Positions 36,401 through 44,641 of a DNA stretch of 64,000 bases are shown here, one piece after another. The position numbers and the translations under genes are program-made. Positions within the stretch are counted from its first letter, which is position 1, and each line of letters starts with the position of its first letter. The stretch comes from CAYJGN01 sp964369635 (lineage in GTDB: Bacteria > Bacillota > Clostridia > Oscillospirales > Ruminococcaceae): contig CAYJGN010000001.1 of assembly GCA_964369635.1 (NCBI GenBank), positions 1 to 64,000 on the forward strand, in the 5' to 3' direction. The notes beneath the pieces are model-generated. The model searched no databases. It was not told where the DNA came from and saw nothing but the letters and a program-made list of their open reading frames with translations.

Positions 36401-37753
36401 ATGGCTCAAGTAACACCTGTTATTCCGGAAATTATAACAGTTCATCTTGGTGCGCCAAACTCTGACGCTGAAAACATCCAAGTAGCTTTTCCGGAATATA
36501 TAAAAAACGTAGCATCAAGCGAAATATATCCAACTTGGCCAGAGAGCGCACTCCGCGCTAATATCTATGCGCAGATATCATTCGCGCTAAACAGAATTTA
36601 TACCGAATGGTACCCGAGTAGAGGATATAATTTTGATATAACTGCAAGCCCTTCATTTGATCAGAAATTTGCTGCAAACCGCGAGATATTTAATAATATT
36701 AGTGTAATTGTCGATGAGATATTTAATGATTATCTCGTCCGAGATGGCAGTATCGAGCCTCTTTTTGCGCAATACTGCGATGGAATTAAAGTAACCTGTG
36801 ATGGTATGTCCCAATGGGGCACGGTCGACCTTGCAGAAGAAGGAAAAACTCCTCTTGAAATTCTAAAATTCTACTATGGCGATGATATCAGCATAGTTGA
36901 AAATACTCCAGTTCAATCAATAGAAGAGAGCTATCCAGGTACACCGCTCAAAATTAATGATGCGAATAGCGATGTTTTCCGAATACAAACGCAACTAAAC
37001 AAAATTCAAGAAAGCTACCCTGCTATAACTCGAATTCAAAATGTTGATGGTGTTTTCGGTGAACAGACAAAATCAGCAGTTGAAATATTTCAAGATGTCT
37101 TCTCATTGCCAGTCACTGGCATAGTTGATAAAGCAACTTGGTATAAGATAAACTACATATTCAATAGCGTGAAGAAACTCGCCGAGCTCGATAGTGAAGG
37201 CCTTGTTTATGATGAAGTTCGCCGCCCGTATGATAGCGTTCTTCGCTTGGGGAATGCTGGTGTTGAAGTTCAAATACTACAGTATTACCTAAACGTTCTT
37301 GCATACTTCAATTCAAATCTTCTTCTTATCCCTTCAAGCGGAATATTTGATGATGCAACTTTAAGTGCGGTAGTACAGTTTCAAAACTATTTCGGCCTTG
37401 ATCCCGATGGAATTGTAGGCCCTATTACTTGGAATGAAATCCTAAAACAATACAATAAAACTATTCGAGCGCTCCCTGAAGGATATGAGCTTGAAAATGC
37501 AAAGCTCTATCCTGGCTATATCCTTCGGATAGGTATTTCAAACCAAGATGTTCGCGACCTTCAAGGATATTTAAATCTAATAGCTGAAAAGACAGGAGAA
37601 ATATCACCCTTACCCCAAACTGGATATTATGGTGAGCTGACAGCAGCCGCAGTTAAAACACTTCAAGAAAAATTCGACCTTGACACGACTGGTAGCGTTG
37701 GTCCTGCAACTTGGTTTAAAATAACAGAGTACTATAATCAGTTAAACAGATAA
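36401..37753 (+). CDS. SpoIID-like domain plus three peptidoglycan-binding domains
   Basis: Protein of 450 residues. The N-terminal part (about 1-160) has SpoIID features: ALRANIYAQISFALNRIY, SRGYNFDI, and CDGMSQWGTVDLAEEGKTP before a LKFYYGDD end. SpoIID is a lytic transglycosylase that acts in forespore engulfment. Three PG_binding_1 repeats follow, near 185-245, 280-345 and 365-445, each with a DGxxGxxT-type core and an LPxTGxVDxATW or similar ending. No signal peptide is seen. ATG follows AAAGGAGGTAGC. The protein may be a spore-coat or cortex-related factor. Confidence 0.78.
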   Translation: MAQVTPVIPEIITVHLGAPNSDAENIQVAFPEYIKNVASSEIYPTWPESALRANIYAQISFALNRIYTEWYPSRGYNFDITASPSFDQKFAANREIFNNISVIVDEIFNDYLVRDGSIEPLFAQYCDGIKVTCDGMSQWGTVDLAEEGKTPLEILKFYYGDDISIVENTPVQSIEESYPGTPLKINDANSDVFRIQTQLNKIQESYPAITRIQNVDGVFGEQTKSAVEIFQDVFSLPVTGIVDKATWYKINYIFNSVKKLAELDSEGLVYDEVRRPYDSVLRLGNAGVEVQILQYYLNVLAYFNSNLLLIPSSGIFDDATLSAVVQFQNYFGLDPDGIVGPITWNEILKQYNKTIRALPEGYELENAKLYPGYILRIGISNQDVRDLQGYLNLIAEKTGEISPLPQTGYYGELTAAAVKTLQEKFDLDTTGSVGPATWFKITEYYNQLNR

Positions 37754-37789
37754 TGTTAATATAGCTAATTAAAAAACGATACAGATAAA

Positions 37790-37830
37790 AACAATCTAAC
37801 TCTTCATCATAAATGAACTGTTAGATTGTT
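37790..37830. terminator. Bidirectional terminator between convergent genes
   Basis: AACAATCTAAC / GTTAGATTGTT with a 19-base loop. A-rich on the left and T-rich on the right, so it can serve the SpoIID-like gene on the plus strand and the acetyltransferase gene on the minus strand. Confidence 0.75.
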
Positions 37831-37853
37831 ATTGTTTTATATAATTGGTGTAT

Positions 37854-38492
37854 TCATAGTCTTCGCGCAATTTCTGCTTTAACAAATGCGAAGTCGCTAT
37901 TTGAAAGAATAGGGATTAAATCGTTGATTTCAGCTATTGGTTTTTCCCACCATTTAAATTTCTGCATTAGCTCAATTAACTCGTCATCAAAGCGCTTTCT
38001 TATAAGCTTTGCAGGGTTTCCTGCTACAATCGTATAAGGCATTACATCACTCGCTAAAACGCTATTTGCACCTATAATCGCTCCATTGCCAATATTAACA
38101 CCAGGCAAGATAGTTGTATTCTGACCGATCCAAACATCGTTTCCGATAACAGTATCACCTTTAAATGGGAGCTCTGACATCGGCGGAACATCTTGTTCCC
38201 AACCCTCAAATATATAGAATGGAAAAGTTGAAACTGCGTTCATTTGATGATTAGCACCATTCATTATAAAAGTGACGCTTGAAGCTATCTGACAAAAACT
38301 ACCTATAATAAGCTTATCACCATAAAAATCATAATGGTGAGTAACATGGTTTTCAAAATCTTTATCTGAAAAATATGTAAAATCACCTACAATGATATTT
38401 GGATTTGTTATAGTTGGTTTTACATAAGTTACCGTATCAATTCCATTTACAGGGTAAATGCTGTTAGGATTTGGAATTTTACCATCTTTCAT
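37854..38492 (-). CDS. Vat/CatB-type xenobiotic O-acetyltransferase
   Basis: Left-handed beta-helix acetyltransferase of 212 residues. It has the Vat family landmarks: ITNPNIIVGDFTYFSD (about 32-47), FIMNGANHQMN with the catalytic histidine (about 82), the YIFEGWE block, and hexapeptide repeats such as IGNDVWIGQNTTILPGV and IGNGAIIGANSV with PYTIVAGNPAKLIRKRF. Vat enzymes acetylate streptogramin A, and CatB-type relatives acetylate chloramphenicol with acetyl-CoA. The family also has members without any drug activity, so resistance is only a possibility. Single gene, RBS GGAGGAG. Confidence 0.85.
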   Translation of the reverse strand: MKDGKIPNPNSIYPVNGIDTVTYVKPTITNPNIIVGDFTYFSDKDFENHVTHHYDFYGDKLIIGSFCQIASSVTFIMNGANHQMNAVSTFPFYIFEGWEQDVPPMSELPFKGDTVIGNDVWIGQNTTILPGVNIGNGAIIGANSVLASDVMPYTIVAGNPAKLIRKRFDDELIELMQKFKWWEKPIAEINDLIPILSNSDFAFVKAEIARRL

Positions 38493-38640
38493 TTAAACTC
38501 CTCCATTTCTATTGTATAAGCAGTATTTAGCATAATTATACCTCAATAAAAATATGAATACAAGGAAAATAACTATTAAATAATAGCTATGTAACTATAA
38601 GTTTTTATTTTTTTAACAGTAGCCTTTATCTCTCAAAAAA

Positions 38641-38686
38641 AAAGACGGATAATCAAATAACTGAAGTTTTGATAATATCCGTCTTT
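38641..38686 (-). terminator. Intrinsic terminator downstream of the DUF2628-like gene
   Basis: AAAGACGGATA with ATCAAA pairs with TTTTGAT and TATCCGTCTTT, a long stem with small internal loop. On the minus strand it is followed by a run of nine T residues. The symmetrical flanks would also let it work in the other direction. Confidence 0.8.
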
Positions 38687-38758
38687 ATTATTTAGTTTGC
38701 TATCGCAGTGATTATATCAAGTCAAAAGATATGCTATTTTCATCTGAAATAAGTCTAC

Positions 38759-39199
38759 TTACTGTGAAAATGCATTAATCATCATATTATTCATAATCGA
38801 CATAACTGCAATATATGCAAGATATCCTATAACTATTGAAAAAATTGAAGTTCCACCTTTTGCTGTTAAATATCTGATTTTATCATCAGGGTGCATATTT
38901 TTCGACTTATCAGCATAGGATTTCACCTGTTTTCTATAAAAATAATTACCAAAAAATCCAGTAATAAAACACACTCCAACCGATGAAACAACCGAAGCAA
39001 TAGTTCCAAAAAAACCAAAGAAAAAAGTTATAAAAAACATACTAATCGCGAAAACATTCTGCTTGCGATATAAAAGCCAAGGTGTTGAAAAGATAAATGC
39101 CATAACATTAAATGAAATCATCTTCTTATCACCTAATAATTCAAACTTTTTCTCATAGTATTCTTTATAGTTGTTTCCAACCAGTAAATGTTCTTCCAT
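38759..39199 (-). CDS. DUF2628-like small membrane protein
   Basis: Protein of 146 residues: a soluble N-terminal part (about 1-28), membrane segments near 29-80 with the typical FNVMAFIFSTPWLLYRKQN stretch, a loop with charged residues (about 85-112) and a last membrane segment (about 117-142). DUF2628 proteins of unknown function share the aromatic turn between the first two segments. RBS AGGAG and a private terminator suggest a one-gene unit. Confidence 0.65.
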   Translation of the reverse strand: MEEHLLVGNNYKEYYEKKFELLGDKKMISFNVMAFIFSTPWLLYRKQNVFAISMFFITFFFGFFGTIASVVSSVGVCFITGFFGNYFYRKQVKSYADKSKNMHPDDKIRYLTAKGGTSIFSIVIGYLAYIAVMSIMNNMMINAFSQ

Positions 39200-39263
39200 A
39201 AAACCACTCCTATCCTCACATATAATAACAGAAGCATGCTAATAAATCAATAAAATAATATAA

Positions 39264-39463
39264 AATAATCTTCACTTCGTTTGATTATTTATAACTTTAT
39301 CTTATGCCTTGTCCTCGCCACTTGCATGGCATGCGGACAAATGGCTAATTTATATTATATTTCTTCTAAATATAATATAAATAATCTTCACTTCGTTTGA
39401 TTATTTATAACTTTATCTTATGGCGTAGGACAAGGATGCCCTACATACCTAATTTATATCAGA
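39264..39463. repeat. Two-copy hairpin module with a variable middle arm
   Basis: A 43-base block starting AATAATCTTCACTTCGTTTG and ending TTATCTTATG occurs at 39264-39306 and 39380-39422. Each copy is followed by a different but self-complementary arm (GTCC...GGAC in the first; GTAGG...CCTAC in the second) and then CTAATTTATAT. A perfect 14-bp AT hairpin (about 39349-39381) lies between the two copies. Confidence 0.7.
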
Positions 39464-39516
39464 ATTTTCAAAACAAAACACAAAAGCAACCTGTAAACCT
39501 TTTATACTTTATAGCA

Positions 39517-39551
39517 AAGTAGCAGTCAATCTTTATGATTAACTGCTACTT
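39517..39551 (-). terminator. Terminator of the BMP transport/catabolic operon
   Basis: AAGTAGCAGT-AATC / GATT-ACTGCTACTT with a five-base loop and one bulge. It is about 20 bases past the last gene of the operon (BtpA-like) on the minus strand. Confidence 0.7.
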
Positions 39552-39571
39552 AACACTGTTTTACTATTAAA

Positions 39572-40369
39572 TTAACCTATGCTCTTTAAATTTTTCATAT
39601 ATTCTTTTACGATATTTGCATCGATCTGCGCACCGCGCACTCCGCCCTCAAAGCAAGAACCAACGAGTGCAGCATCTGCATACTTCATCCTTGAAGCAAC
39701 ATTCTCGACATTAGTGCCACCACCGAGTACCACAGGCATATCGGGACGAAACTCTTTTATATCGCAAACCATTCTGTTGTTAATCTCTTCATCAGGATGG
39801 AAAACTTCAACTGCCTCAGCGCCAACCATAGAAGCCTGCGCTACAAGCGAGAGGAGTTTCTTCTTATCATATTCACCAAGGAAATGATATCCTGAAATTT
39901 CAGCTATCATATCAACGTTTTGAGCACCTATTTTGTTTCTATATTCAAAAACCTTTATAGGATTTGCTTCTATTGTTCCAAAAGCAGATTCGGTTTTTCC
40001 AATAAGCGCTGTGCACCTTGTGAAATCAGCCCCAACAGCTTTACAGGCAGCAAGTGATGGAGTTATGCAGTTCCACATAAGTTGAACACCGATTTTAAAA
40101 TCAGGGCCCACTGCCCTCTTCACTTCGTTCGCTATAACAGAAATAGTCGAAACCCTTGCATAGTCGGTATCATCAGTTGACGGATAAACTCTATCGACCG
40201 ACTGAACTAAGGCACCATGCGCCCCACCCTCAACAAGCAGTTTCGCCGCTGTTACCGCTTTTTCAATACTTCTCTCGATATCACCATCTTGATAATAAGC
40301 AGTACCTGGAAGCGGTTTTAGATGAATAAGTCCAAATATGAGCTTGTTGCCTAAATTTTCTTTAAACAT
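39572..40369 (-). CDS. BtpA/SgcQ-family TIM-barrel protein
   Basis: Soluble 265-residue protein with BtpA/SgcQ family blocks: GLIHLKPLPGT (about 14-24), EGGAHGALVQ, GVQLMWNCITPSLAACKAVGAD (split here as two motifs: GVQLMWN and AACKAVGAD), VVLGGGTNVEN (about 216-226) and ALVGSCFEGG. The fold is a phosphate-binding barrel. E. coli SgcQ sits in a putative sugar operon with an epimerase and kinases, but no reaction is established for the family; BtpA itself was linked to photosystem I assembly. As the last gene of this locus it could be an aldolase or isomerase acting on the phosphorylated sugar. Confidence 0.85.
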   Translation of the reverse strand: MFKENLGNKLIFGLIHLKPLPGTAYYQDGDIERSIEKAVTAAKLLVEGGAHGALVQSVDRVYPSTDDTDYARVSTISVIANEVKRAVGPDFKIGVQLMWNCITPSLAACKAVGADFTRCTALIGKTESAFGTIEANPIKVFEYRNKIGAQNVDMIAEISGYHFLGEYDKKKLLSLVAQASMVGAEAVEVFHPDEEINNRMVCDIKEFRPDMPVVLGGGTNVENVASRMKYADAALVGSCFEGGVRGAQIDANIVKEYMKNLKSIG

Positions 40370-40378
40370 TTGTATCTC

Positions 40379-41326
40379 CTATTTATTCTTAAACTCTTCG
40401 TATAGCTCATTTGCCTGATTATAAGCAAAATCACGAACAGCCATAAAGTCAGGAATTATTCCATACTGTCTGATATTCTGAGCAGACGCAACATTCGCCA
40501 TTATACCAACCATAAGAGCGTCGTAGCCTTCTGCATATGCATATAGAGCAGAACCAGTTGAGGTATTTCCACAACCTGTTGGGTCTATCTCTTTATCAAC
40601 AGGAGCTGATGGCAAGAAATAAACTTCGGTCGGTGTTACCGAATAAAGACCTTTTTTACCAACTCTAAAAAGGGTTAAATCAACAGGGCATTTCTGAAGC
40701 TCTTTTATAACCTCTTCTTCAGTTTCAACTTCAAAAAGATTTCTTGCTTCTTGAATGTTTATCGAGAAGATATCAGTAGACTCCATTGCATTGAGAACAG
40801 CAGGCATAAACTCTTTATATGAGCTTGGCCCCTCTATCTCCCACATGAGCTTAAATCCATCGCGAGCTTTTATCTCTTTCATCTTGCGCCAGTATACATA
40901 ATCAACATTTTGCGCTATATAAACACCTTTAGTGCCGCCACCTTTGGTAAATTCTCCGATATCATCAGGTGATGATTTCATATGACCAAAATCCTGCATC
41001 CAATCTGAACGGAAATGCTTTGCTTCAGGGTCTGGACCATATGTACCATCTTCTCTGTACAAAAGAAATGAATGGTTACAATGATCACAACGCACTTTAA
41101 TAGCCCTTGTATCTATGTTATTTTTTTCAACCCATGGGTCGAATAGTGGGTGATAATCCTCACCAACATAACTGCACTGAATAACATTATCCGTCCATAA
41201 TTTAACACCGCTATATGCAAATGTTGCAGGGCCACCGATATGCTCACGTGCGCTTGTTGTACCATCTGCAAAACGAACGGTATCGAGCATAACATTTCCA
41301 GCTATTACATAATCCATAATTAACAC
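40379..41326 (-). CDS. PfkB-family sugar-kinase-like protein with GCGN in place of GAGD
   Basis: Ribokinase-fold protein of 315 residues. The N-terminal glycine pair is in HIGGPATFAYSG (about 30-41), and the second PfkB signature reads DPTGCGNTSTG (about 250-260). In active PfkB kinases this motif is normally D-T-x-GAGD, with the final aspartate as catalytic base; here the position is asparagine. Either the enzyme uses another base, or it has another function. The gene lies between the nucleoside-hydrolase-like gene and the BtpA-like gene with gaps of 3 and 9 bases, so it is expected to act on the sugar that the hydrolase releases. Confidence 0.82.
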   Translation of the reverse strand: MLIMDYVIAGNVMLDTVRFADGTTSAREHIGGPATFAYSGVKLWTDNVIQCSYVGEDYHPLFDPWVEKNNIDTRAIKVRCDHCNHSFLLYREDGTYGPDPEAKHFRSDWMQDFGHMKSSPDDIGEFTKGGGTKGVYIAQNVDYVYWRKMKEIKARDGFKLMWEIEGPSSYKEFMPAVLNAMESTDIFSINIQEARNLFEVETEEEVIKELQKCPVDLTLFRVGKKGLYSVTPTEVYFLPSAPVDKEIDPTGCGNTSTGSALYAYAEGYDALMVGIMANVASAQNIRQYGIIPDFMAVRDFAYNQANELYEEFKNK

Positions 41327-41329
41327 CTC

Positions 41330-42361
41330 TTAATCTTTATTTAATTTAGAAAACATCTCACCGAACATATGATCTCGGAAAAGATAGTTACAAACTCTTA
41401 TAGGATGTCTTGATTCATCTGTTGAATCCCAATCGCAATTTTCTTTTAAAATTGGTGATGGTTCAAGTTTGGTAACACACCATGTTGGGTTTTTCAGAAA
41501 TCCGACAACTGATATATCCCAGATAATCCTCGACCATGCAACAAAATTCGTCTCAAACTTATCATACTCTTCACTTGGGTAATCTCCCTGGCCTTTTAGA
41601 TAGCCTTTACTGAAAAAAGCAAGTGAAGCTCTCGCATATTCAATATTTTTAAACTCATTGACAACAATATCTGTTAAATAGCTTCCAACTTTGCTTTTAC
41701 CCTTAAGGTTTGCGCAAAGCTCTTCTGCAGATATTGATAGAAGCGAGGCTACCTGCATGCATGGTATATATACAAGCGGTACTTTTGAGTCGAATAAAAC
41801 TTGCGCTGAGTAAACATCTTGCATAAGGTTAAATTCGGTTGCATGAGAATAGGTTGTTGGTTGTCCACCAAGCCAAACTATTACAATCTTACTTATAATA
41901 GAAGGATCTTTTATCAAAGCAGACGCAAGGTTTGTTGCCGCACCAAGAGCAATAACATATAGCACCTCATCGCTCTGATGAGCTCTTTTTATAAGATCCT
42001 CACAAGCATCACTTGGGACAGGTATTTTCTCAGCTGTCATGAAACTCTCAGATCCGCGATAAACATTGCTCGTATCCGAAATACCAAGTAAGTTATAGAG
42101 ATTTATAATCTCATCATAACTTCTTTCCATGCCATTTTTAGCAGACTCGCCTTCTTCCATAACTCCAATTGCTCTTCTATCATAGGGAGCTGCATAAACA
42201 GCCTCGACATCAAAACGCTCGGTATCACGAAGTGCCCATGCAATTGCAAATTGATCATCAACCTCGTTATAAGCATCGGTATCAATAACAACTCGCAGTT
42301 TACCAGTAGGAATAATTAGTCTTTCTTCGATAAATTTACCCTCTATATCTTTTGAAAACAT
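41330..42361 (-). CDS. Nucleoside hydrolase-like protein
   Basis: Protein of 343 residues of the inosine-uridine preferring nucleoside hydrolase superfamily. The calcium-binding N-terminus reads VVIDTDAYNEVDDQFA (about 24-39), a variant of the usual DTDPGxDD. Further blocks are VIALGAATNLASAL, VWLGGQ, EFNLMQDVYSAQVLF (about 176-190) and the C-terminal aspartate in IIWDIS. Such enzymes cleave the N-glycosidic bond of ribonucleosides to base and ribose. Its place in a BMP/Nup transporter operon supports a nucleoside or related ribosyl compound as substrate. RBS TAGGAGGAAAA. Confidence 0.87.
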   Translation of the reverse strand: MFSKDIEGKFIEERLIIPTGKLRVVIDTDAYNEVDDQFAIAWALRDTERFDVEAVYAAPYDRRAIGVMEEGESAKNGMERSYDEIINLYNLLGISDTSNVYRGSESFMTAEKIPVPSDACEDLIKRAHQSDEVLYVIALGAATNLASALIKDPSIISKIVIVWLGGQPTTYSHATEFNLMQDVYSAQVLFDSKVPLVYIPCMQVASLLSISAEELCANLKGKSKVGSYLTDIVVNEFKNIEYARASLAFFSKGYLKGQGDYPSEEYDKFETNFVAWSRIIWDISVVGFLKNPTWCVTKLEPSPILKENCDWDSTDESRHPIRVCNYLFRDHMFGEMFSKLNKD

Positions 42362-42378
42362 TTTTCCTCCTAAATTAA

Positions 42379-42527
42379 TAGGGAATACCTTTTAGAAAAT
42401 GTCTCAGAATGAATAAAGTAATTTATTCAATTGATTCAGATGGAGACAAAAGAAATTTAATCTTAAGTATCATTCTGAACGGTTGATTAAAATCAACAAC
42501 TGAGGTTATTCCTATTGGTATTCCCTA
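42379..42527 (-). promoter_or_regulatory. Structured intercistronic RNA element
   Basis: An outer 11-bp inverted repeat TAGGGAATACC / GGTATTCCCTA encloses about 127 bases with several nested inverted repeats: TGTCTC/GAGACA, TGAATAAA/TTTATTCA, CAGAATGA/TCATTCTG and GTTGAT/ATCAAC. The CAGAATGA/TCATTCTG pair cannot form together with TGTCTC/GAGACA. It lies between the permease and hydrolase genes. Confidence 0.55.
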
Positions 42528-42542
42528 AAATAATGTTAAAAT

Positions 42543-43538
42543 TTAAGCGATTGCACTTTCAGCAGCTGCAGCTTCTTCTTCTTGTAGTTTGAGAAGAAGT
42601 TTTCTGTTGTTAAGCTCGCGCTGTTTCTGGCTCCTCAAACGAACGTATGAAAGAACAAGAATTAGAACAACTGTTAGAGCTGAAGGTAGAGCACCAAGGA
42701 ACTGCGAATCGGTAATAAATACCCTCGCGTTATTGGTGATAGCCTCAGCAAGACCGAGGACAAGTGAAACGAGTGCTGCGAATACTGGATTTGCATTCGC
42801 TATAGTTGAAGCACTAAGACCGATGAATCCACGACCTGCAGTTATGTTGTTTATGAAGAATCCTTGGTAACCCATTGATAGGAACATACCACCGAGTGAA
42901 ACTATAGCCGCAGCTAAAGAGAATGCGATAGTATATATCTTACGAGGGTTAATACCAACTGACTCAGCAGCAGATGGGTTCTGTCCAACCGCTCTCATAC
43001 GAAGACCAAGTTTTGTTCTAAATAGTAAGAACCAAACAACAAATGTCATTATGATAGCAAGATAGGTAAATCCATTATGTCCTGATAGGAAATCTCCAAG
43101 GAACGGAATGCTCTCAAGGATTGGAATATGAACATCAGGCATCGAAAGACTTGCAAATCCAGCAGCGGTATTCGACTTAACGCCCGTCGTGAGGAACATG
43201 ACGTAAATGGTACCTCCCAGAAGCGCCCAGTTCATCGCTATAGACATAAGGTATAGGTCAACTTTCATAACGAATGTTGCAAAACAGATAAATAGAGCAA
43301 CAAGAACCGAACAAGCCATACCACCAAGAATACCTATTAGAAGATTTTGTGTTGTAGCACTTACTATAACGCCTGCTAGTGATGATGAAAGCATCATAGC
43401 CTCAGCAGCCATATTTGTTAGACCTGATTGCTGGCTAACCGCCGCACAGAGCGCAACGTAAATGAGTGGAGTAGAAATTCTGATAATTGAAAACAAGAAT
43501 GTGGCAATCCATTCTAATGAAAAATAATCTACAGTCAT
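42543..43538 (-). CDS. ABC transporter permease, BMP/Nup (YufQ) type
   Basis: Inner-membrane permease of 331 residues with about nine hydrophobic segments, of the BPD_transp_2 family that pairs with Bmp/Med lipoproteins. The family block GLRMRAVGQNPSAAESVGIN (about 178-197) marks the EAA-like loop that contacts the ATPase. The charged C-terminal end is cytoplasmic. It starts at the last base of the stop of the second permease, so the two are translationally coupled. In Bacillus the equivalent NupNOPQ system imports nucleosides. Confidence 0.92.
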   Translation of the reverse strand: MTVDYFSLEWIATFLFSIIRISTPLIYVALCAAVSQQSGLTNMAAEAMMLSSSLAGVIVSATTQNLLIGILGGMACSVLVALFICFATFVMKVDLYLMSIAMNWALLGGTIYVMFLTTGVKSNTAAGFASLSMPDVHIPILESIPFLGDFLSGHNGFTYLAIIMTFVVWFLLFRTKLGLRMRAVGQNPSAAESVGINPRKIYTIAFSLAAAIVSLGGMFLSMGYQGFFINNITAGRGFIGLSASTIANANPVFAALVSLVLGLAEAITNNARVFITDSQFLGALPSALTVVLILVLSYVRLRSQKQRELNNRKLLLKLQEEEAAAAESAIA

Positions 43539-44641
43539 TATGCAGTCGCCTCCTTAAGTTTATCTTCTTCTTGTTGTTTTCTCGACATATTGAATATCAT
43601 TTTATTCCTTGTCTTGCTAAGGAAGCTTTGAGCGGCAACAAAGAATATTAGAACCGCCTGCATCATATTAACAAACTCGATAGGAATACCTGAAACAACG
43701 TTTAGAACAACCGCCGCACCACGGATATAAGCAAGTACGAATGCAGCAAGTGGAACGAACATCGGCTGTTTTCTTGCAAGAACGGCTATGATAAGTCCGT
43801 CCATACCGATATTTGTAAGTAGTACATACTGGTATCTGTCATAAGTACCAAATACATCAACAGCACCTGCAACACCTGCAAACATACCACCGATTATCTG
43901 TCCAAGGTACATCATTATACCAATGTTGATACCTGAATATAGAGCAAATTTTGGGTTTGCACCACAAAGTTTAATCTTTGCTCCAACTTTCATTCTGTTA
44001 AAGATTATAACAGCTATTATAAATCCGATTATAGAAACGAAAATACCAGCTGTGAAGTTTGAGCCATTCCAGTATCTTAGGAATCTCATATTATCAGGGT
44101 GGATTGGAGTTGCAACATAAGTTATGTTTCTATCAAGCATAAATACTTTAACAAGCCACTGACCAAGGAATAGAAGCATTGTATTCATGATGATTGAAAG
44201 AACCATCTCATTAACACCAAGTTTCTCACGCGCCCATGCAGGTACGAAAGATACAACAGCACCAACGATAGCACATATTCCGCAGATTATGATAAGGTTT
44301 ATAACTGTTGGTAGATCTGTTAATAAATCAGTGCTATGAACAACTAAACAAGCTATAGCAGGAGCAAAGTTTACGATACCCTCACCTGATAGGTTGAAAC
44401 GTCCACAAGCATAGATAAAGCACATTCCACAACCACTTAGAATATAAGGAATATACTTAGCCATTACCTGGCCAAAACGACGAGTTGTTGTAAACGGACC
44501 AATCGCAAATTCATAAACTGAATTTAACGGATCTTCTGCAACTATGGCAATACACAATAGTGTGAAACCAAAAGCAATTATAAGACCTAAAATAACTCTT
44601 AAAAGTTCAAATGTAAGTTCAATTCTAGCTACTTTTCTCAA
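43538..44641 (-). CDS. ABC transporter permease, BMP/Nup (YufP) type
   Basis: Second permease subunit, 367 residues, about nine or ten membrane segments, with the coupling-loop block KLCGANPKFALYSGIN (about 228-243). It forms the heterodimeric channel with the product of the next gene. The start codon is a TTG at 44641 that overlaps the TGA stop of the ATPase gene (TTGA), indicating coupled translation. Confidence 0.92.
   Translation of the reverse strand: MRKVARIELTFELLRVILGLIIAFGFTLLCIAIVAEDPLNSVYEFAIGPFTTTRRFGQVMAKYIPYILSGCGMCFIYACGRFNLSGEGIVNFAPAIACLVVHSTDLLTDLPTVINLIIICGICAIVGAVVSFVPAWAREKLGVNEMVLSIIMNTMLLFLGQWLVKVFMLDRNITYVATPIHPDNMRFLRYWNGSNFTAGIFVSIIGFIIAVIIFNRMKVGAKIKLCGANPKFALYSGINIGIMMYLGQIIGGMFAGVAGAVDVFGTYDRYQYVLLTNIGMDGLIIAVLARKQPMFVPLAAFVLAYIRGAAVVLNVVSGIPIEFVNMMQAVLIFFVAAQSFLSKTRNKMIFNMSRKQQEEDKLKEATA

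Larger units (their letters stand above)
39200..39571. other. Gene-free interval with duplicated hairpin module
   Basis: About 370 bases with no gene. It contains two copies of a hairpin module (39264-39463) and the terminator of the catabolic operon (39517-39551). Confidence 0.6.
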
